Of a stretch of DNA of 64,000 bases, positions 11,884-25,600 are shown piece by piece (position 1 is the first letter of the stretch; each line of letters starts with the position of its first letter). A program made the position numbers and the translations under genes. The notes under the pieces are model-generated. The model was not told the DNA's origin and made no database searches. It saw only the letters and a list, made by a program, of their open reading frames with translations. The DNA comes from Misgurnus anguillicaudatus (Eukaryota; Chordata; Actinopteri; Cypriniformes; Cobitidae), in assembly GCF_027580225.2 (NCBI RefSeq), contig NC_073351.2:1961001-2025000 (forward strand), written 5' to 3'.

Positions 11884-12065
11884 ATTTTTTGTCTTAACTT
11901 TTTTCTGACTTAAGTTTTGTGATTTTCATACTATACATTGTATTTCAGTTATTTGTGCTCTCTGTTGTCATTTCTGCACTTTTGGTTATTGCTGGATATC
12001 AATGTTTACAGCTCTAAATCTCTATTCTATAGCTTGGACACACCAACTCAGTGGTTTAATCGTTT

Positions 12066-12136
12066 GCTCAGTGGCGCATGCGTTAACTGCTGTGCTTTAG
12101 GAGCATGAGTTCATGGGTTTGAATCCCATGTGCGGT
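12066..12136 (+). pseudogene. tRNA-like module 2 of the reversed element
   Basis: It starts CTCAGTGGCGCATGCG and has B box GGTTTGAATCC in an ATGGG/CCCAT stem. It sits ~252 bp after module 1 within a tandem unit that also contains TTGCTGGATATCAATG. Confidence 0.75.
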
Positions 12137-12318
12137 GGTTTTTGTCTTCACTTTTTTTCTCACTTAAGTTTTGTGATTTTCATACAATACATTGTATTTC
12201 AGTTATTTGTGCTCTCTGTTGATATTTATTTACGTTTGGTAATTGCTGGATATCAATGTTTACAGCTCTAAATCTCTATTCTATAGCTTGGACACACCAA
12301 CTCAGTAGTTTAATTGTT

Positions 12319-12391
12319 TACTCAGTGGCGCATGTGGTAAGTGCTGTGCTTTGGGAACCTGAGGTCATGGGTTCGAATCCCAGCTCTTACT
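12319..12391 (+). pseudogene. tRNA-like module 3 of the reversed element
   Basis: It starts CTCAGTGGCGCATGTGG, with B box GGTTCGAATCC, ~253 bp after module 2. The T stem is one base weaker because the 3' side reads CCCAG. Confidence 0.75.
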
Positions 12392-15300
12392 TTCACTTAT
12401 TGAGATTTCCTTTTGCGTTTCCTTTAACACGTTCTTCTCGACCTGTCTGGTTTTCCACACGTGTTATATTTTTGCCATCTTTACTGTTGTTGCTCCGCAC
12501 TGCAGTGATCCTGCTCTGCATTTGCTTTGCTTCGGGTTCGGGCTCTGTATTGCGCGCTTTCTGCGCTTTGCACATTTGCTGTGTCGTGTGGTTTTTGCTG
12601 TGCTTTGGGTGCTCATTGCGCTGAAGGTGCTTGACCCCGCAAATGCTGCTTGCAGCTATATTTTTGGTTTTGAATCTGACTGTACCAGCCAGCCAACTGT
12701 CTGAGCATAGGCAGCAATACACAGGACCAGGTTCTGTCAGCCCTGCTCCAACCCATTCTCTGTAGTCTAGTGGTTAGAGCACTGATTCTCACATGTGGGA
12801 GACCCAGGTTCAAGTCCCCCAATGTTTAAGTGGAGCTCTCTACTGACAAGTAGTCACTTCTTTAACTCTGATAGAGTTTGTGGGCAGCTTATAGCTGCAT
12901 AATCTTTTTGCCTTCCCAAATCCAGTAGTTTGTTCATTTTATTACTGCTCCTATGTCTCCTGAAGCAGTCTTCATAGCTGATGTGGGCTTAAGATTTCTG
13001 CTGGACATTTAAGATCAAATTTAAGATAGAGTTCTGGACCTAACATTCAGTGCCTCCAAGCAAAATGTATTCCTGTAAGTTTCAATTTAAGAAAGATTCC
13101 TGGACATAAAATTAGCAAATAATACAGCAGATGCCACAGTGTCTTTGGGTTTTGAAAGAAGCAAACAAATCTTCTTTAGATCTGATAGTTTTTATGTATT
13201 TTTGGTTTTGACTCTGACTGTACCAGCCAGCCAACTGTCTGAGCATAGGCAGCAATACACAGGACCAGGTTCTGTCAGCCCTGCTCCAACTCATCCTGTG
13301 TAGTCTAGTGGTTAGAGCACTGATTCTCAGAAGTGGGAGACCCAGGTTCAAGTCCCCCAATGTTTAAGTGGAGCTCTCTACTGACAAGTAGTCACTTCTT
13401 TAACTCTGATAGAGTTTGTGGGCAGCTTATAGCCTGCATATTCTATTTTGCATTCCCAAATCCAGTAGTTTGTTCATTTTATTACTGCTCCTATGTCTCC
13501 TGAAGCAGTCTTCATAGCTGATGTGGGCTTAAGATTTCTGCTGGACATTTAAGATCAAATTTAAGATAGAGTTCTGGACCTAACATTCAGTGCCTCCAAG
13601 CAAAATGTATTCCTGTAAGTTTCAATTTAAGAAAGATTCCTGGACATAAAATTAGCAAATAATACAGCAGATGCCAACAGTGTCTTTGGGTTTTGAAAGA
13701 AGCAAACAAATTTTCTTTAGATCTGATAGTGTTCATGTATTTTTGGTTTTGACTCTGACTCTACCAGCCAGCCAACTGTCTGAGCATAGGCAGCAATACA
13801 GATTTTGTCAGCCCAGCTTCAACTCATTCTGTAGTATGGTGGTTAGAGCACTGATTCTCCCATAGAGCCCCAGGCCCCAGGTTCAAGTCTCACAAGGTTT
13901 AAGTGGAGTTCTCCACTGACAAGTAGTCACTTGTTTAGCTCTAATAGAGTTTGTGGGCAGCTTATAGCTTGCATATTCTATTTTGCCTTCCCAAATCCAG
14001 TAGTTTGTTCATTTTATTACTGCTCCTATGTCTCCTGAAGCAGTCTTCATAGCTGATGTGGGCTTAAGATTTCTGCTGGACATTTAAGATCAAATTTAAG
14101 ATAGAGTTCTGGACCTAACATTCAGTGCCTCCAAGCAAAATGTATTCCTGTAAGTTTCAATTTAAGAAAGATTCCTGGACATAAAATTAGCAAATAATAC
14201 AGCAGATGCCAACAGTGTCTTTGGGTTTTGAAAGAAGCAAACAAATCTTCTTTAGATCTGATAGTTTTCATGTATTTTTGGTTTTGACTCTGACTCTACC
14301 AGCCAGCCAACTGTCTGAGCATAGGCAGCAATACAGATGTTGTCAGCCCAGCTTCAACTCATCCTCTGTAGTCTAGTGGTTAGAGCACTGATTCTCCCAT
14401 AGAGCCCCAGGCCCCAGGTTCAAGTCTCACAAGGTTTAAGTGGAGTTCTCCACTGACAAGTAGTCACTTGTTTAGCTCTGATAGAGTTTGTGGGCAGCTT
14501 ATAGCCTGCCTATTCTATTTTGCCTTCCCAAATCCAGTAGGTTGTTCATTTTATTACTGTTCCTATGTCTCATGAAGCAGTCTTCATAGCTGATGTGGGC
14601 TTAAGATTTTTGCTGGACATTTGAGATAAAATTTAAGATAGAGTTCTGGACATAAAATTCAGGGCTTTCAAGCAAAATGTATTCCTGTAAGTTTCAATTT
14701 AAGAAAGAGTCCTGGACATAAAATTAGCAAATAATACAGCAGATGCCAACAGTATCTTTGGGGTTTGAAAGAAGCAAACAAATCTTCTTTAGATCTGATA
14801 GTTTCATGTATTTTTGGTTTTGAATCTGACTGTACCAGCCAGCCAACTGTCTGAGCATAGGCAGCAATACACAGGACCAGGTTCTGTCAGCCCTGCTCCA
14901 ACTCATCCTCTGTAGTCTAGTGGTTAGAGCACTGATTCTCACATGTGGGAGACCCAGGTTCAAGTCCCCCAATGTTTAAGTGGAGCTCTCTACTGACAAG
15001 TAGTCACTTCTTTAACTCTGATAGAGTTTGTGGGCAGCTTATAGCCTGCATATTCTATTTTGCCTTCCCAAATCCAGTAGTTTGTTCATTTTATTACTGC
15101 TCCTATGTCTCCTGAAGCAGTCTTCATAGCTGATGTGGGCTTAAGATTTCTGCTGGACATTTAAGATCAAATTTAAGATAGAGTTCTGGACCTAACATTC
15201 AGTGCCTCCAAGCAAAATGTATTCCTGTAAGTTTCAATTTAAGAAAGATTCCTGGACATAAAATTAGCAAATAATACAGCAGATGCCAACAGTGTCTTTG

Positions 15301-15979
15301 GGTTTTGAATGAAGCAAACAAATCTTCTTTAGATCTGATAGTGTTCATGTATTTTTGGTTTTGACTCTGACTCTACAAGCCAGCCAACTGTCTGAGCATA
15401 GGCAGCAATACAGATTTTGTCAGCCCAGCTTCAACTCATTCTGTAGTCTCGTGGTTAGAGCACTGATTCTCCCATAGAGCCCCAGGCCCCAGGTTCAAGT
15501 CTCACAAGGTTTATGTGGAGTTCTCCACTGACAAGTAGTCACTTGTTTAGCTCTGATAGAGTTTGTGGGCAGCTTATAGCCTGCATATTCTATTTTGCCT
15601 TCCCAAATCCAGTAGGTTGTTCATTTTATTACTGTTCCTATGTCTCATGAAGCAGTCTTCATAGCTGATGTGGGCTTAAGATTTTTGCTTGACATTTGAG
15701 ATAAAATTTAAGATAGAGTTCTGGACATAAAATTCAGGGCGGGCTTTCAAGCAAAATGTATTCCTGTAAGTTTCAATTTAAGAAAGATTCCTGGACATAA
15801 AATTAGCAAATAATACAGCAGATGCTAACAGTGTCTTTGGGTTTTGAAAGAAGCAAACAAATCTTCTTTAGATCTGATAGTTTTCATGTATTTTTGGTTT
15901 TGACTCTGACTGTACCATCCAGCCAACTGTCTGAGCATAGGCAGCAATACAGATTTTTTCAGGCCAGCTTCAACTCATC

Positions 15980-16202
15980 CTCTGTAGTCTAGTGGTTAGA
16001 GCACTGATTCTCCCATAGAGCCCCAGGCCCCAGGTTCAAGTCTCACAAGGTTTAAGTGGAGTTCTCCACTGACAAGTAGTCACTTGTTTAGCTCTGATAG
16101 AGTTTGTGGGTTTTGACTCTGACTGTACCAGCCAGCCAACTGTCTGAGCATAGGCAGCAATACACAGGACCAGGTTCTGTCAGCCCTGCTCCAACTCATC
16201 CT
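15980..16202 (+). repeat. shortened ~223-bp satellite monomer (paralogue of 1337)
   Basis: Same GTTTGTGGG-TTTTGACTC junction as at 1465. The surrounding monomers also match the start of the window, indicating block duplication at a distance of about 14.65 kb. Confidence 0.85.
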
Positions 16203-16926
16203 CTGTAGTCTAGTGGTTAGAGCACTGATTCTCACATGTGGGAAACCCAGGTTCAAATCCCACAATGTTTAAGTGGAGCTCTCTACTGACAAGTAGTCAC
16301 TTCTTTAACTCTGATAGAGTTTGTGGGCAGCTTATAGCCTGCATATTCTATTTTGCCTTCCCAAATCCAGTGGTTTGTTCATTTTATTACTGCTCCTATG
16401 TCTCCTGAAGCAGTCTTCATAGCTGATGTGGGCTTAAGATTTCTGCTGGACATTTAAGATCAAATTTAAGATAGAGTTCTGGACCTAACATTCAGTGCCT
16501 CCAAGCAAAAAGTATTCCTGTAAGTTTCAATTTAAGAAAGATTCCTGGACATAAAATTAGCAAATAATACAGCAGATGCCAACAGTGTCTTTGGGTTTTG
16601 AAAGAAGCAAACAAATCTTCTTTAGACCTGATAGTTTTCATGTATTTTTGGTTTTTACTCTGACTTTACCAGCCAGCCAACTGTCTGAGCATAGGCAGCA
16701 ATACAGATTTTGTCAGCCAGGCTTCAACTCATCCTCTGTAGTCTAGTGGTTAGAGCACTGATTCTACCATAGAGCCCCAGGCCCCAGGTTCAAGTCTCAC
16801 AAGGTTTAAGTGGAGTTCTCCACTGACAAGTAGTCACTTGGCTTTGACTCTGACTGTACCAGCCTGCCAACTGTCTGAGCATAGGCAGCAATACACAGGA
16901 CCAGGTTCTGTCAGCCCTGCTCCAAC

Positions 16927-16999
16927 TCATCCTCTGTAGTCTAGTGGTTAGAGCACTGATTCTCACATGTGGGAGACCCAGGTTCAAGTCCCCCAATGT
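16927..16999 (+). other. paralogous empty site of the hAT element
   Basis: An intact tRNA-like part TCCTCTGTAGTCTAGTGGTT... followed by the rare TAGTCTACTTTTTTTTAACTC variant that also follows the hAT at 4400. It contains a single GTCTAGTG, showing the pre-insertion state. Confidence 0.85.
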
Positions 17000-19900
17000 T
17001 TAAGTGGAGCTCTCTACTGACAAGTAGTCTACTTTTTTTTAACTCTGACAGAGTTTGTGGGCAGCTTATAGCCTGCATAATCTTTTTGCTTTCCCAAATC
17101 CAGTAGTTTGTTCATTTTATTACTGCTCCTATGTCTCCTGAAGCAGTCTTCATAGCTGATGTGGGCTTAAGATTTTTGCTGGACATTTGAGATAAAATTT
17201 AAAATAGAGTTCTGGACATAAAATTCAGGGCTTTCAAGCAAAATGTATTCCTGTAAGTTTCAATTTAAGAAAGAGTCGTGGACGTAAAATTAGCAAATAA
17301 TACAACAGATGCCAACAGTATCTTTGGGGTTTGAAAGAAGCAAACAAATCTTCTTTAGATCTGATAGTTTCATGTATTTTTGGTTTTGAATCTGACTGTA
17401 CCAGCCAGCCAACTGTCTGAGCATAGGCAGCAATACACAGGACCAGGTTCTGTCAGCCCTGCTCCAACTCATCCTCTGTAGTCTAGTGGTTAGAGCACTG
17501 ATTCTCACATGTGGGAGACCCAGGTTCAAGTCCCCCAATGTTTAAGTGGAGCTCTCTACTGACAAGTAGTCACTTCTTTACCTCTGATAGAGTTTGTGGC
17601 CAGCTTATAGCCTGCATAATCTTTTTGCTTTCCCAAATCCAGTAGTTTGTTCATTTTATTACTGCTCCTATGTCTCCTGAAGCAGTCTTCATAGCTGATG
17701 TGGGCTTAAGATTTTTGCTGGACATTTGAGATAAAATTTAAGATAGAGTTCTGGACATAAAATTCAGGGCTTTCAAGCAAAATGTATTCCTGTAAGTTTC
17801 AATTTAAGAAAGAGTCCTGGACATAAAATTAGCAAATAATACAGCAGATGCCAACAGTATCTTTGGGTTTTGAAAGAAGCAAACAAATCTTCTTTAGATC
17901 TGATAGTTTCATGTATTTTTGGTTTTGAATCTGACTGTACCAGCCAGCCAACTGTCTGAGCATAGGCAGCAATACACAGGACCAGGTTCTGTCAGCCCTG
18001 CTCCAACTCATCCTGTGTAGTCTAGTGGTTAGAGCACTGATTCTCACATGTGGGAGACCCAGGTTCAAGTCCCCCAATGTTTAAGTGGAGCTCTCTACTG
18101 ACAAGTAGTCACTTCTTTAACTCTGATAGAGTTTATGGGCAGCTTATAGCCTGCATATTCTGTTTTGCCTTCCCAAATCCAGTAGTTTGTTCATTTTATT
18201 ACTGCTCCTATGTCTCCTGAAGCAGTCTTCATAGCTGATGTGGGCTTAAGATTTCTGCTGGACATTTAAGATCAAATTTAAGATAGAGTTCTGGACCTAA
18301 CATTCAGTGCCTCCAAGCAAAATGTATTCCTGTAAGTTTCAATTTAAGAAAGATTCATGGACATAAAATTAGCAAATTATACAGCAGATGCCAACAGCGT
18401 CTTTGGGTTTTGAAAGAAGCAAACAAATTATCTTTAGATCTGATAGTGTTCATGTATTTTTGGTTTTGACTCTGACTCTACCAGCCAGCCAACTGTCTGA
18501 GCATAGGCAGCAATACAGATTTTGTCAGCCCAGATTCAACTCATCATCTGTAGTCTAGTGGTTAGGGCACTGATTCTCCCATAGAGCCCCAGGCCCCAGG
18601 TTCAAGTCTCACAAGGTTTAAGTGTAGTTCTCCACTGACAAGTAGTCACTTGTTTAGCTCTAATAGAGTTTGTGGGCAGCTTATAGCCTGCATATTCTAT
18701 TTTGCCTTCCCAAATCCAGTAGTTTGTTCATTTTATTACTGCTCCTATGTCTCCTGAAGCAGTCTTCATAGCTGATGTGGGCTTAAGATTTCTGCTGGAC
18801 ATTTAAGATCAAATTTAAGATAGAGTTCTGGACCTAACATTCAGTGCCTCCAAGCAAAATGTATTCCTGTAAGTTTCAATTTAAGAAAGATTCCTGGACA
18901 TAAAATTAGCAAATAATACAGCAGATGCCAACAGTGTCTTTGGGTTTTGAAAGAAGCAAACAAGTCTTCTTTAGATCTGATAGTGTTCATGTATTTTTGG
19001 TTTTGACTCTGACTCTACCAGCCAGCCAACTCTCTGAGCATAGGCAGCAATACAGATTTTGTCAGCCCAGTTTCAACTCATCCTCTGTAGTCTAGTGGTT
19101 AGAGCACTGATTCTCCCATAGAGCCCTAGGCCCAAGGTTCAAGTCTCACAAGGTTTAAGTGGAGTTCTCCACTGACAAGTAGTCACTTGTTTAGCTCTGA
19201 TAGAGTTTGTGGGCAGCTTATAGCCTGCATATTCTATTTTGCCTTTCCAAATCCAGTAGGTTGTTCATTTTATTACTGTTCCTATGTTTCATGAAGCAGT
19301 CTTCATAGCTGATGTGGGCTTAAGATTTTTGCTGGACATTTGAGATAAAATTTAAGATAGAGTTCTGGACATAAAATTGAGGGCTTTCAAGCAAAATGTA
19401 TTCCTGTAAGTTTCAATTTAAGAAAGAGTCCTGGACATAAAATTAGCAAATAATACAACAGATGCCAACAGTATCTTTGGGGTTTGAAAGAAGCAAACAA
19501 ATCTTCTTTAGATCTGATAGTTTCATGTATTTTTGGTTTTGAATCTGACTGTACCAGCCAGCCAACTGTCTGAGCATAGGCAGCAATACACAGGACCAGG
19601 TTCTGTCAGCCCTGCTCCAACTCATCCTCTGTAGTCTAGTGGTTAGAGCACTGATTCTCACATGTGGGAGACCCAGGTTCAAGTCCCCCAATGTTTAAGT
19701 GGAGCTCTCTACTGACAAGTAGTAACTTCTTTAACTCTGATAGAGTTTGTGGCCAGCTTATCGCCTGCATAATCTTTTTGCCTTCCCAAATCCAGTAGTT
19801 TGTTCATTTTATTACTGCTCCTATGTCTCCTGAAGCAGTCTTCATAGCTGATGTGGGCTTAAGATTTTTGCTGGACATTTGAGATAAAATTTAAGATAGA

Positions 19901-22639
19901 GTTCTGGACCTAACATTCAGTGCCTCCAAGCAAAATGTATTCCTGTAAGTTTCAATTTAAGAAAGATTCCTGGACATAAAATTAGCAAATTATACAGCAG
20001 ATGCCAACAGCGTCTTTGGGTTTTGAAAGAAGCAAACAAATTATCTTTAGATCTTTAGTGTTCATGTATTTTTGGTTTTGACTCTGACTCTACCAGCCAG
20101 CCAACTCTCTGAGCATAGGCAGCAATACAGATTTTGTCAGCCCAGTTTCAACTCATCCTCTGTAGTCTAGTGGTTAGAGCACTGATTCTCCCATAGAGCC
20201 CTAGGCCCAAGGTTCAAGTCTCACAAGGTTTAAGTGGAGTTCTCCACTGACAAGTAGTCACTTGTTTAGCTCTGATAGAGTTTGTGGGCAGCTTATAGCC
20301 TGCATATTCTATTTTGCCTTTCCAAATCCAGTAGGTTGTTCATTTTATTACTGTTCCTATGTTTCATGAAGCAGTCTTCATAGCTGATGTGGGCTTAAGA
20401 TTTCTGCTGGACATTTAAGATCAAATTTAAGATAGAGTTCTGGACCTAACATTCAGTGCCTCCAAGCAAAATGTATTCCTGTAAGTTTCAATTTAAGAAA
20501 GATTCCTGGACATAAAATTAGCAAATAATACAGCAGATGCCAACAGTGTCTTTGGGTTTTGAAAGAAGCAAACAAATCTTCTTTAGATCTGATAGTTTTC
20601 ATGTATTTTTGGTTTTGACTCTGACTCTACCAGCCAGCCAACTGTCTGAGCATAGGCAGCAATACAGATGTTGTCAGCCCAGCTTCAACTCATTCTCTGT
20701 AGTCTAGTGGTTAGAGCACTGATTCTCCCATAGAGCCCCAGGCCCCAGGTTCAAGTCTCACAAGGTTTAAGTGGAGTTCTCCACTGACAAGTAGTCACTT
20801 GTTTAGCTCTGATAGAGTTTGTGGGCAGCTTATAGCCTGCCTATTCTATTTTGCCTTCCCAAATCCAGTAGGTTGTTCATTTTATTACTGTTCCTATGTT
20901 TCATGAAGCAGTCTTCATAGCTGATGTGGGCTTAAGATTTTTGCTGGACATTTGAGATAAAATTTAAGATAGAGTTCTGGACATAAAATTCAGGGCTTTC
21001 AAGCAAAATGTATTCCTGTAAGTTTCAATTTAAGAAAGAGTCCTGGACATAATATTAGCAAATAATACAGCAGATGCCAACAGTATCTTTGGGTTTTGAA
21101 AGAAGCAAACAAATCTTCTTTAGATCTGATAGTTTCATGTATTTTTGGTTTTGAATCTGACTGTACCAGCCAGCCAACTGTCTGAGCATAGGCAGCAATA
21201 CACAGGACCAGGTTCTGTCAGCCCTGCTCCAACTCATTCTCTGTAGTCTAGTGGTTAGAGCACTGATTCTCACATGTGGGAGACCCAGGTTCAAGTCCCC
21301 CAATGTTTAAGTGGAGCTCTCTACTGACAAGTAGTCACTTCTTTAACTCTGATAGAGTTTGTGGGTAGCTTATAGCCTGCATAATCTTTTTGCCTTCCCA
21401 AATCCAGTAGTTTGTTCATTTTATTACTGCTCCTATGTCTCCTGAAGCAGTCTTCATAGCTGATGTGGGCTTAAGATTTCTGCTGGACATTTAAGATCAA
21501 ATTTAAGATAGAGTTCTGGACCTAACATTCAGTGCCTCCAAGCAAAATGTATTCCTGTAAGTTTCAATTTAAGAAAGATTCCTGGACATAAAATTAGCAA
21601 ATAATACAGCAGATGCCACAGTGTCTTTGGGTTTTGAAAGAAGCAAACAAATCTTCTTTAGATCTGATAGTTTTTATGTATTTTTGGTTTTGACTCTGAC
21701 TGTACCAGCCAGCCAACTGTCTGAGCATAGGCAGCAATACAGATTTTGTCAGCCCAGTTTCAACTCATCCTCTGTAGTCTAGTGGTTAGAGCACTGATTC
21801 TCCCATAGAGCCCTAGGCCCAAGGTTCAAGTCTCACAAGGTTTAAGTGGAGTTCTCCACTGACAAGTAGTCACTTGTTTAGCTCTGATAGAGTTTGTGGG
21901 CAGCTTATAGCCTGCATATTCTATTTTGCCTTTCCAAATCCAGTAGGTTGTTCATTTTATTACTGTTCCTATGTTTCATGAAGCAGTCTTCATAGCTGAT
22001 GTGGGCTTAAGATTTTTGCTGGACATTTGAGATAAAATTTAAGATAGAGTTCTGGACATAAAATTCAGGGCTTTCAAGCAAAATGTATTCCTGTAAGTTT
22101 CAATTTAAGAAAGAGTCCTGGACATAAATTTAGCAAATAATACAACAGATGCCAACAGTATCTTTGGGGTTTGAAAGAAGCAAACAAATCTTCTTTAGAT
22201 CTGATAGTTTCATGTATTTTTGGTTTTGAATCTGACTGTACCAGCCAGCCAACTGTCTGAGCATAGGCAGCAATACACAGGACCAGGTTCTGTCAGCCCT
22301 GCTCCAACTCATCCTCTGTAGTCTAGTGGTTAGAGCACTGATTCTCACATGTGGGAGACCCAGGTTCAAGTCCCCCAATGTTTAAGTGGAGCTCTCTACT
22401 GACAAGTAGTAACTTCTTTAACTCTGATAGAGTTTGTGGCCAGCTTATAGCCTGCATAATCTTTTTGCCTTCCCAAATCCAGTAGTTTGTTCATTTTATT
22501 ACTGCTCCTATGTCTCCTGAAGCAGTCTTCATAGCTGATGTGGGCTTAAGATTTTTGCTGGACATTTGAGATAAAATTTAAGATAGAGTTCTGGACCTAA
22601 CATTCAGTGCCTCCAAGCAAAATGTATTCCTGTAAGTTT

Positions 22640-22660
22640 CAATTTAAGAAAGATTCCTGG
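22640..22660 (+). other. paralogous empty site of the 24.9-kb cluster
   Basis: Uninterrupted TTTAAGAA^AGATTCCTGG. DNA upstream (22385-22650) matches the left flank of the cluster (26150-26415), with rare variants AGTAGTAAC and GTGGCCAGC. DNA downstream matches the right flank from 51322, with rare AAATTATACAGC and TTATCTTTAGATCTTTAGTG. Confidence 0.8.
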
Positions 22661-25600
22661 ACATAAAATTAGCAAATTATACAGCAGATGCCAACAGCGT
22701 CTTTGGGTTTTGAAAGAAGCAAACAAATTATCTTTAGATCTTTAGTGTTCATGTATTTTTGGTTTTGACTCTGACTCTACCAGCCAGCCAACTCTCTGAG
22801 CATAGGCAGCAATACAGATTTTGTCAGCCCAGTTTCAACTCATCCTCTGTAGTCTAGTGGTTAGAGCACTGATTCTCCCATAGAGCCCTAGGCCCAAGGT
22901 TCAAGTCTCACAAGGTTTAAGTGGAGTTCTCCACTGACAAGTAGTCACTTGTTTAGCTCTGATAGAGTTTGTGGGCAGCTTATAGCCTGCATATTCTATT
23001 TTGCCTTTCCAAATCCAGTAGGTTGTTCATTTTATTACTGTTCCTATGTTTCATGAAGCAGTCTTCATAGCTGATGTGGGCTTAAGATTTTTGCTGGACA
23101 TTTGAGATAAAATTTAAGATAGAGTTCTGGACATAAAATTCAGGGCTTTCAAGCAAAATGTATTCCTGTAAGTTTCAATTTAAGAAAGAGTCCTGGACAT
23201 AAAATTAGCAAATAATACAACAGATGCCAACAGTATCTTTGGGGTTTGAAAGAAGCAAACAAATCTTCTTTAGATCTGATAGTTTCATGTATTTTTGGTT
23301 TTGAATCTGACTGTACCAGCCAGCCAACTGTCTGAGCATAGGCAGCAATACACAGGACCAGGTTCTGTCAGCCCTGCTCCAACTCATCCTCTGTAGTCTA
23401 GTGGTTAGAGCACTGGTTCTCACATGTGGGAGACCCAGGTTCAAGTCCCCCAATGTTTAAGTGGAGCTCTCTACTGACAAGTAGCAACTTCTTTAACTCT
23501 GATAGAGTTTGTGGCCAGCTTATAGCCTGCATAATCTTTTTGCCTTCCCAAATCCAGTAGTTTGTTCATTTTATTACTGCTCCTATGTCTCCTGAAGCAG
23601 TCTTCATAGCTGATGTGGGCTTAAGATTTTTGCTGGACATTTGAGATAAAATTTAAGATAGAGTTCTGGACCTAACATTCAGTGCCTCCAAGCAAAATGT
23701 ATTCCTGTTAGTTTCAATTTAAGAAAGATTCCTGGACATAAAATTAGCAAATTATACAGCAGATGCCAACAGCGTCTTTGGGTTTTGAAAGAAGCAAACA
23801 AATTTTCTTTAGATCTGATAGTGTTCATGTATTTTTGGTTTTGACTCTGACTCTACCAGCCAGCCAACTGTCTGAGCATAGGCAGCAATACAGATTTTGT
23901 CAGCCCAGATTCAACTCATCATCTGTAGTCTAGTGGTTAGGGCACTGATTCTCCCATAGAGCCCCAGGCCCCAGGTTCAAGTCTCACAAGGTTTAAGTGT
24001 AGTTCTCCACTGACAAGTAGTCACTTGTTTAGCTCTAATAGAGTTTGTGGGCAGCTTATAGCCTGCATATTCTATTTTGCCTTCCCAAATCCAGTAGTTT
24101 GTTCATTTTATTACTGCTCCTATGTCTCCTTAAGCAGTCTTCATAGCTGATGTGGGCTTAAGATTTCTGCTGGACATTTAAGATCAAATTTAAGATAGAG
24201 TTCTGGACCTAACATTCAGTGCCTCCAAGCAAAATGTATTCCTGTAAGTTTCAATTTAAGAAAGATTCCTGGACATAAAATTAGCAAATAATACAGCAGA
24301 TGCCAACAGTGTCTTTGGGTTTTGAAAGAAGCAAACAAATCTTCTTTAGATCTGATAGTTTTCATGTATTTTTGGTTTTGACTCTGACTCTACCAGCCAG
24401 CCAACTGTCTGAGCATAGGCAGCAATACAGATGTTGTCAGCCCAGCTTCAACTCATTCTCTGTAGTCTAGTGGTTAGAGCACTGATTCTCCCATAGAGCC
24501 CCAGGCCCCAGGTTCAAGTCTCACAAGGTTTAAGTGGAGTTCTCCACTGACAAGTAGTCACTTGTTTAGCTCTGATAGAGTTTGTGGGCAGCTTATAGCC
24601 TGCCTATTCTATTTTGCCTTCCCAAATCCAGTAGGTTGTTCATTTTATTACTGTTCCTATGTTTCATGAAGCAGTCTTCATAGCTGATGTGGGATTAAGA
24701 TTTTTGCTGGACATTTGAGATAAAATTTAAGATAGAGTTCTGGACATAAAATTCAGGGCTTTCAAGCTAAATGTATTCCTGTAAGTTTCAATTTAAGAAA
24801 GAGTCCTGGACATAAAATTAGCAAATAATACAACAGATGCCAACAGTATCTTTGGGGTTTGAAAGAAGCAAACAAATCTTCTTTAGATCTGATAGTTTCA
24901 TGTATTTTTGGTTTTGAATCTGACTGTACCAGCCAGCCAACTGTCTGAGCATAGGCAGCAATACACAGGACCAGGTTCTGTCAGCCCTGCTCCAACTCAT
25001 CCTCTGTAGTCTAGTGGTTAGAGCACTGATTCTCACATGTGGGAGACCCAGGTTCAAGTCCCCCAATGTTTAAGTGGAGCTCTCTACTGACAAGTAGTCA
25101 CTTCTTTAACTCTGATAGAGTTTGTGGGCAGCTTATAGCCTGCATATTCTATTTTGCCTTCCCAAATCCAGTAGTTTGTTCATTTTATTACTGCTCCTAT
25201 GTCTCCTGAAGCAGTCTTCATAGCTGATGTGGGCTTAAGATTTCTGCTGGACATTTAAGATCAAATTTAAGATAGAGTTCTGGACCTAACATTCAGTGCC
25301 TCCAAGCAAAATGTATTCCTGTAAGTTTCAATTTAAGAAAGATTCCTGGTCATAAAATTAGCAAATAATACAGCAGATGCCAACAGTGTCTTTGGGTTTT
25401 GAAAGAAGCAAACAAATCTTCTTTAGATCTGATAGTGTTCATGTATTTTTGGTTTTGACTCTGACTCTACCAGCCAGCCAACTGTCTGAGCATAGGCAGC
25501 AATACAGATTTTGTCAGCCCAGCTTCAACTCATCCTCTGTAGTCTAGTGGTTAGAGCACTGATTCTCCCATAGAGCCCCAGGCCCCAGGTTCAAGTCTCA

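Larger units (their letters stand above)
10327..12661 (-). mobile_element. Helitron-like element with three tRNA-like modules, reverse orientation
   Basis: Read on the minus strand it starts ATATAGCTGCAAGCAGC and ends with the hairpin AGCACC-TTC-GGTGCT followed by TGACCCCTAA. The 5' end carries GGGGTCAAGCACC, inverted in the 3' end. The flanks CATGTAT and TTTTGGTTTTG rejoin to the intact satellite CATGTATTTTTGGTTTTG, so the insertion is between two T's without duplication. A 3-bp AAA/TTT duplication with shorter ends is the alternative reading. Inside are the body repeats and three tandem tRNA-like units. No helicase/Rep gene is present. Close relatives are the elements starting at 40951 and 43039. 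Confidence 0.85.

Noticed and set aside
10327..12661. DDE transposon with 3-bp AAA/TTT target duplication
   Set aside because: Possible from these two sites alone, but asymmetric ends, a terminal hairpin plus CTAA, exact end-to-end junctions and lack of true terminal inverted repeats favour a rolling-circle type. Kept as the main alternative.
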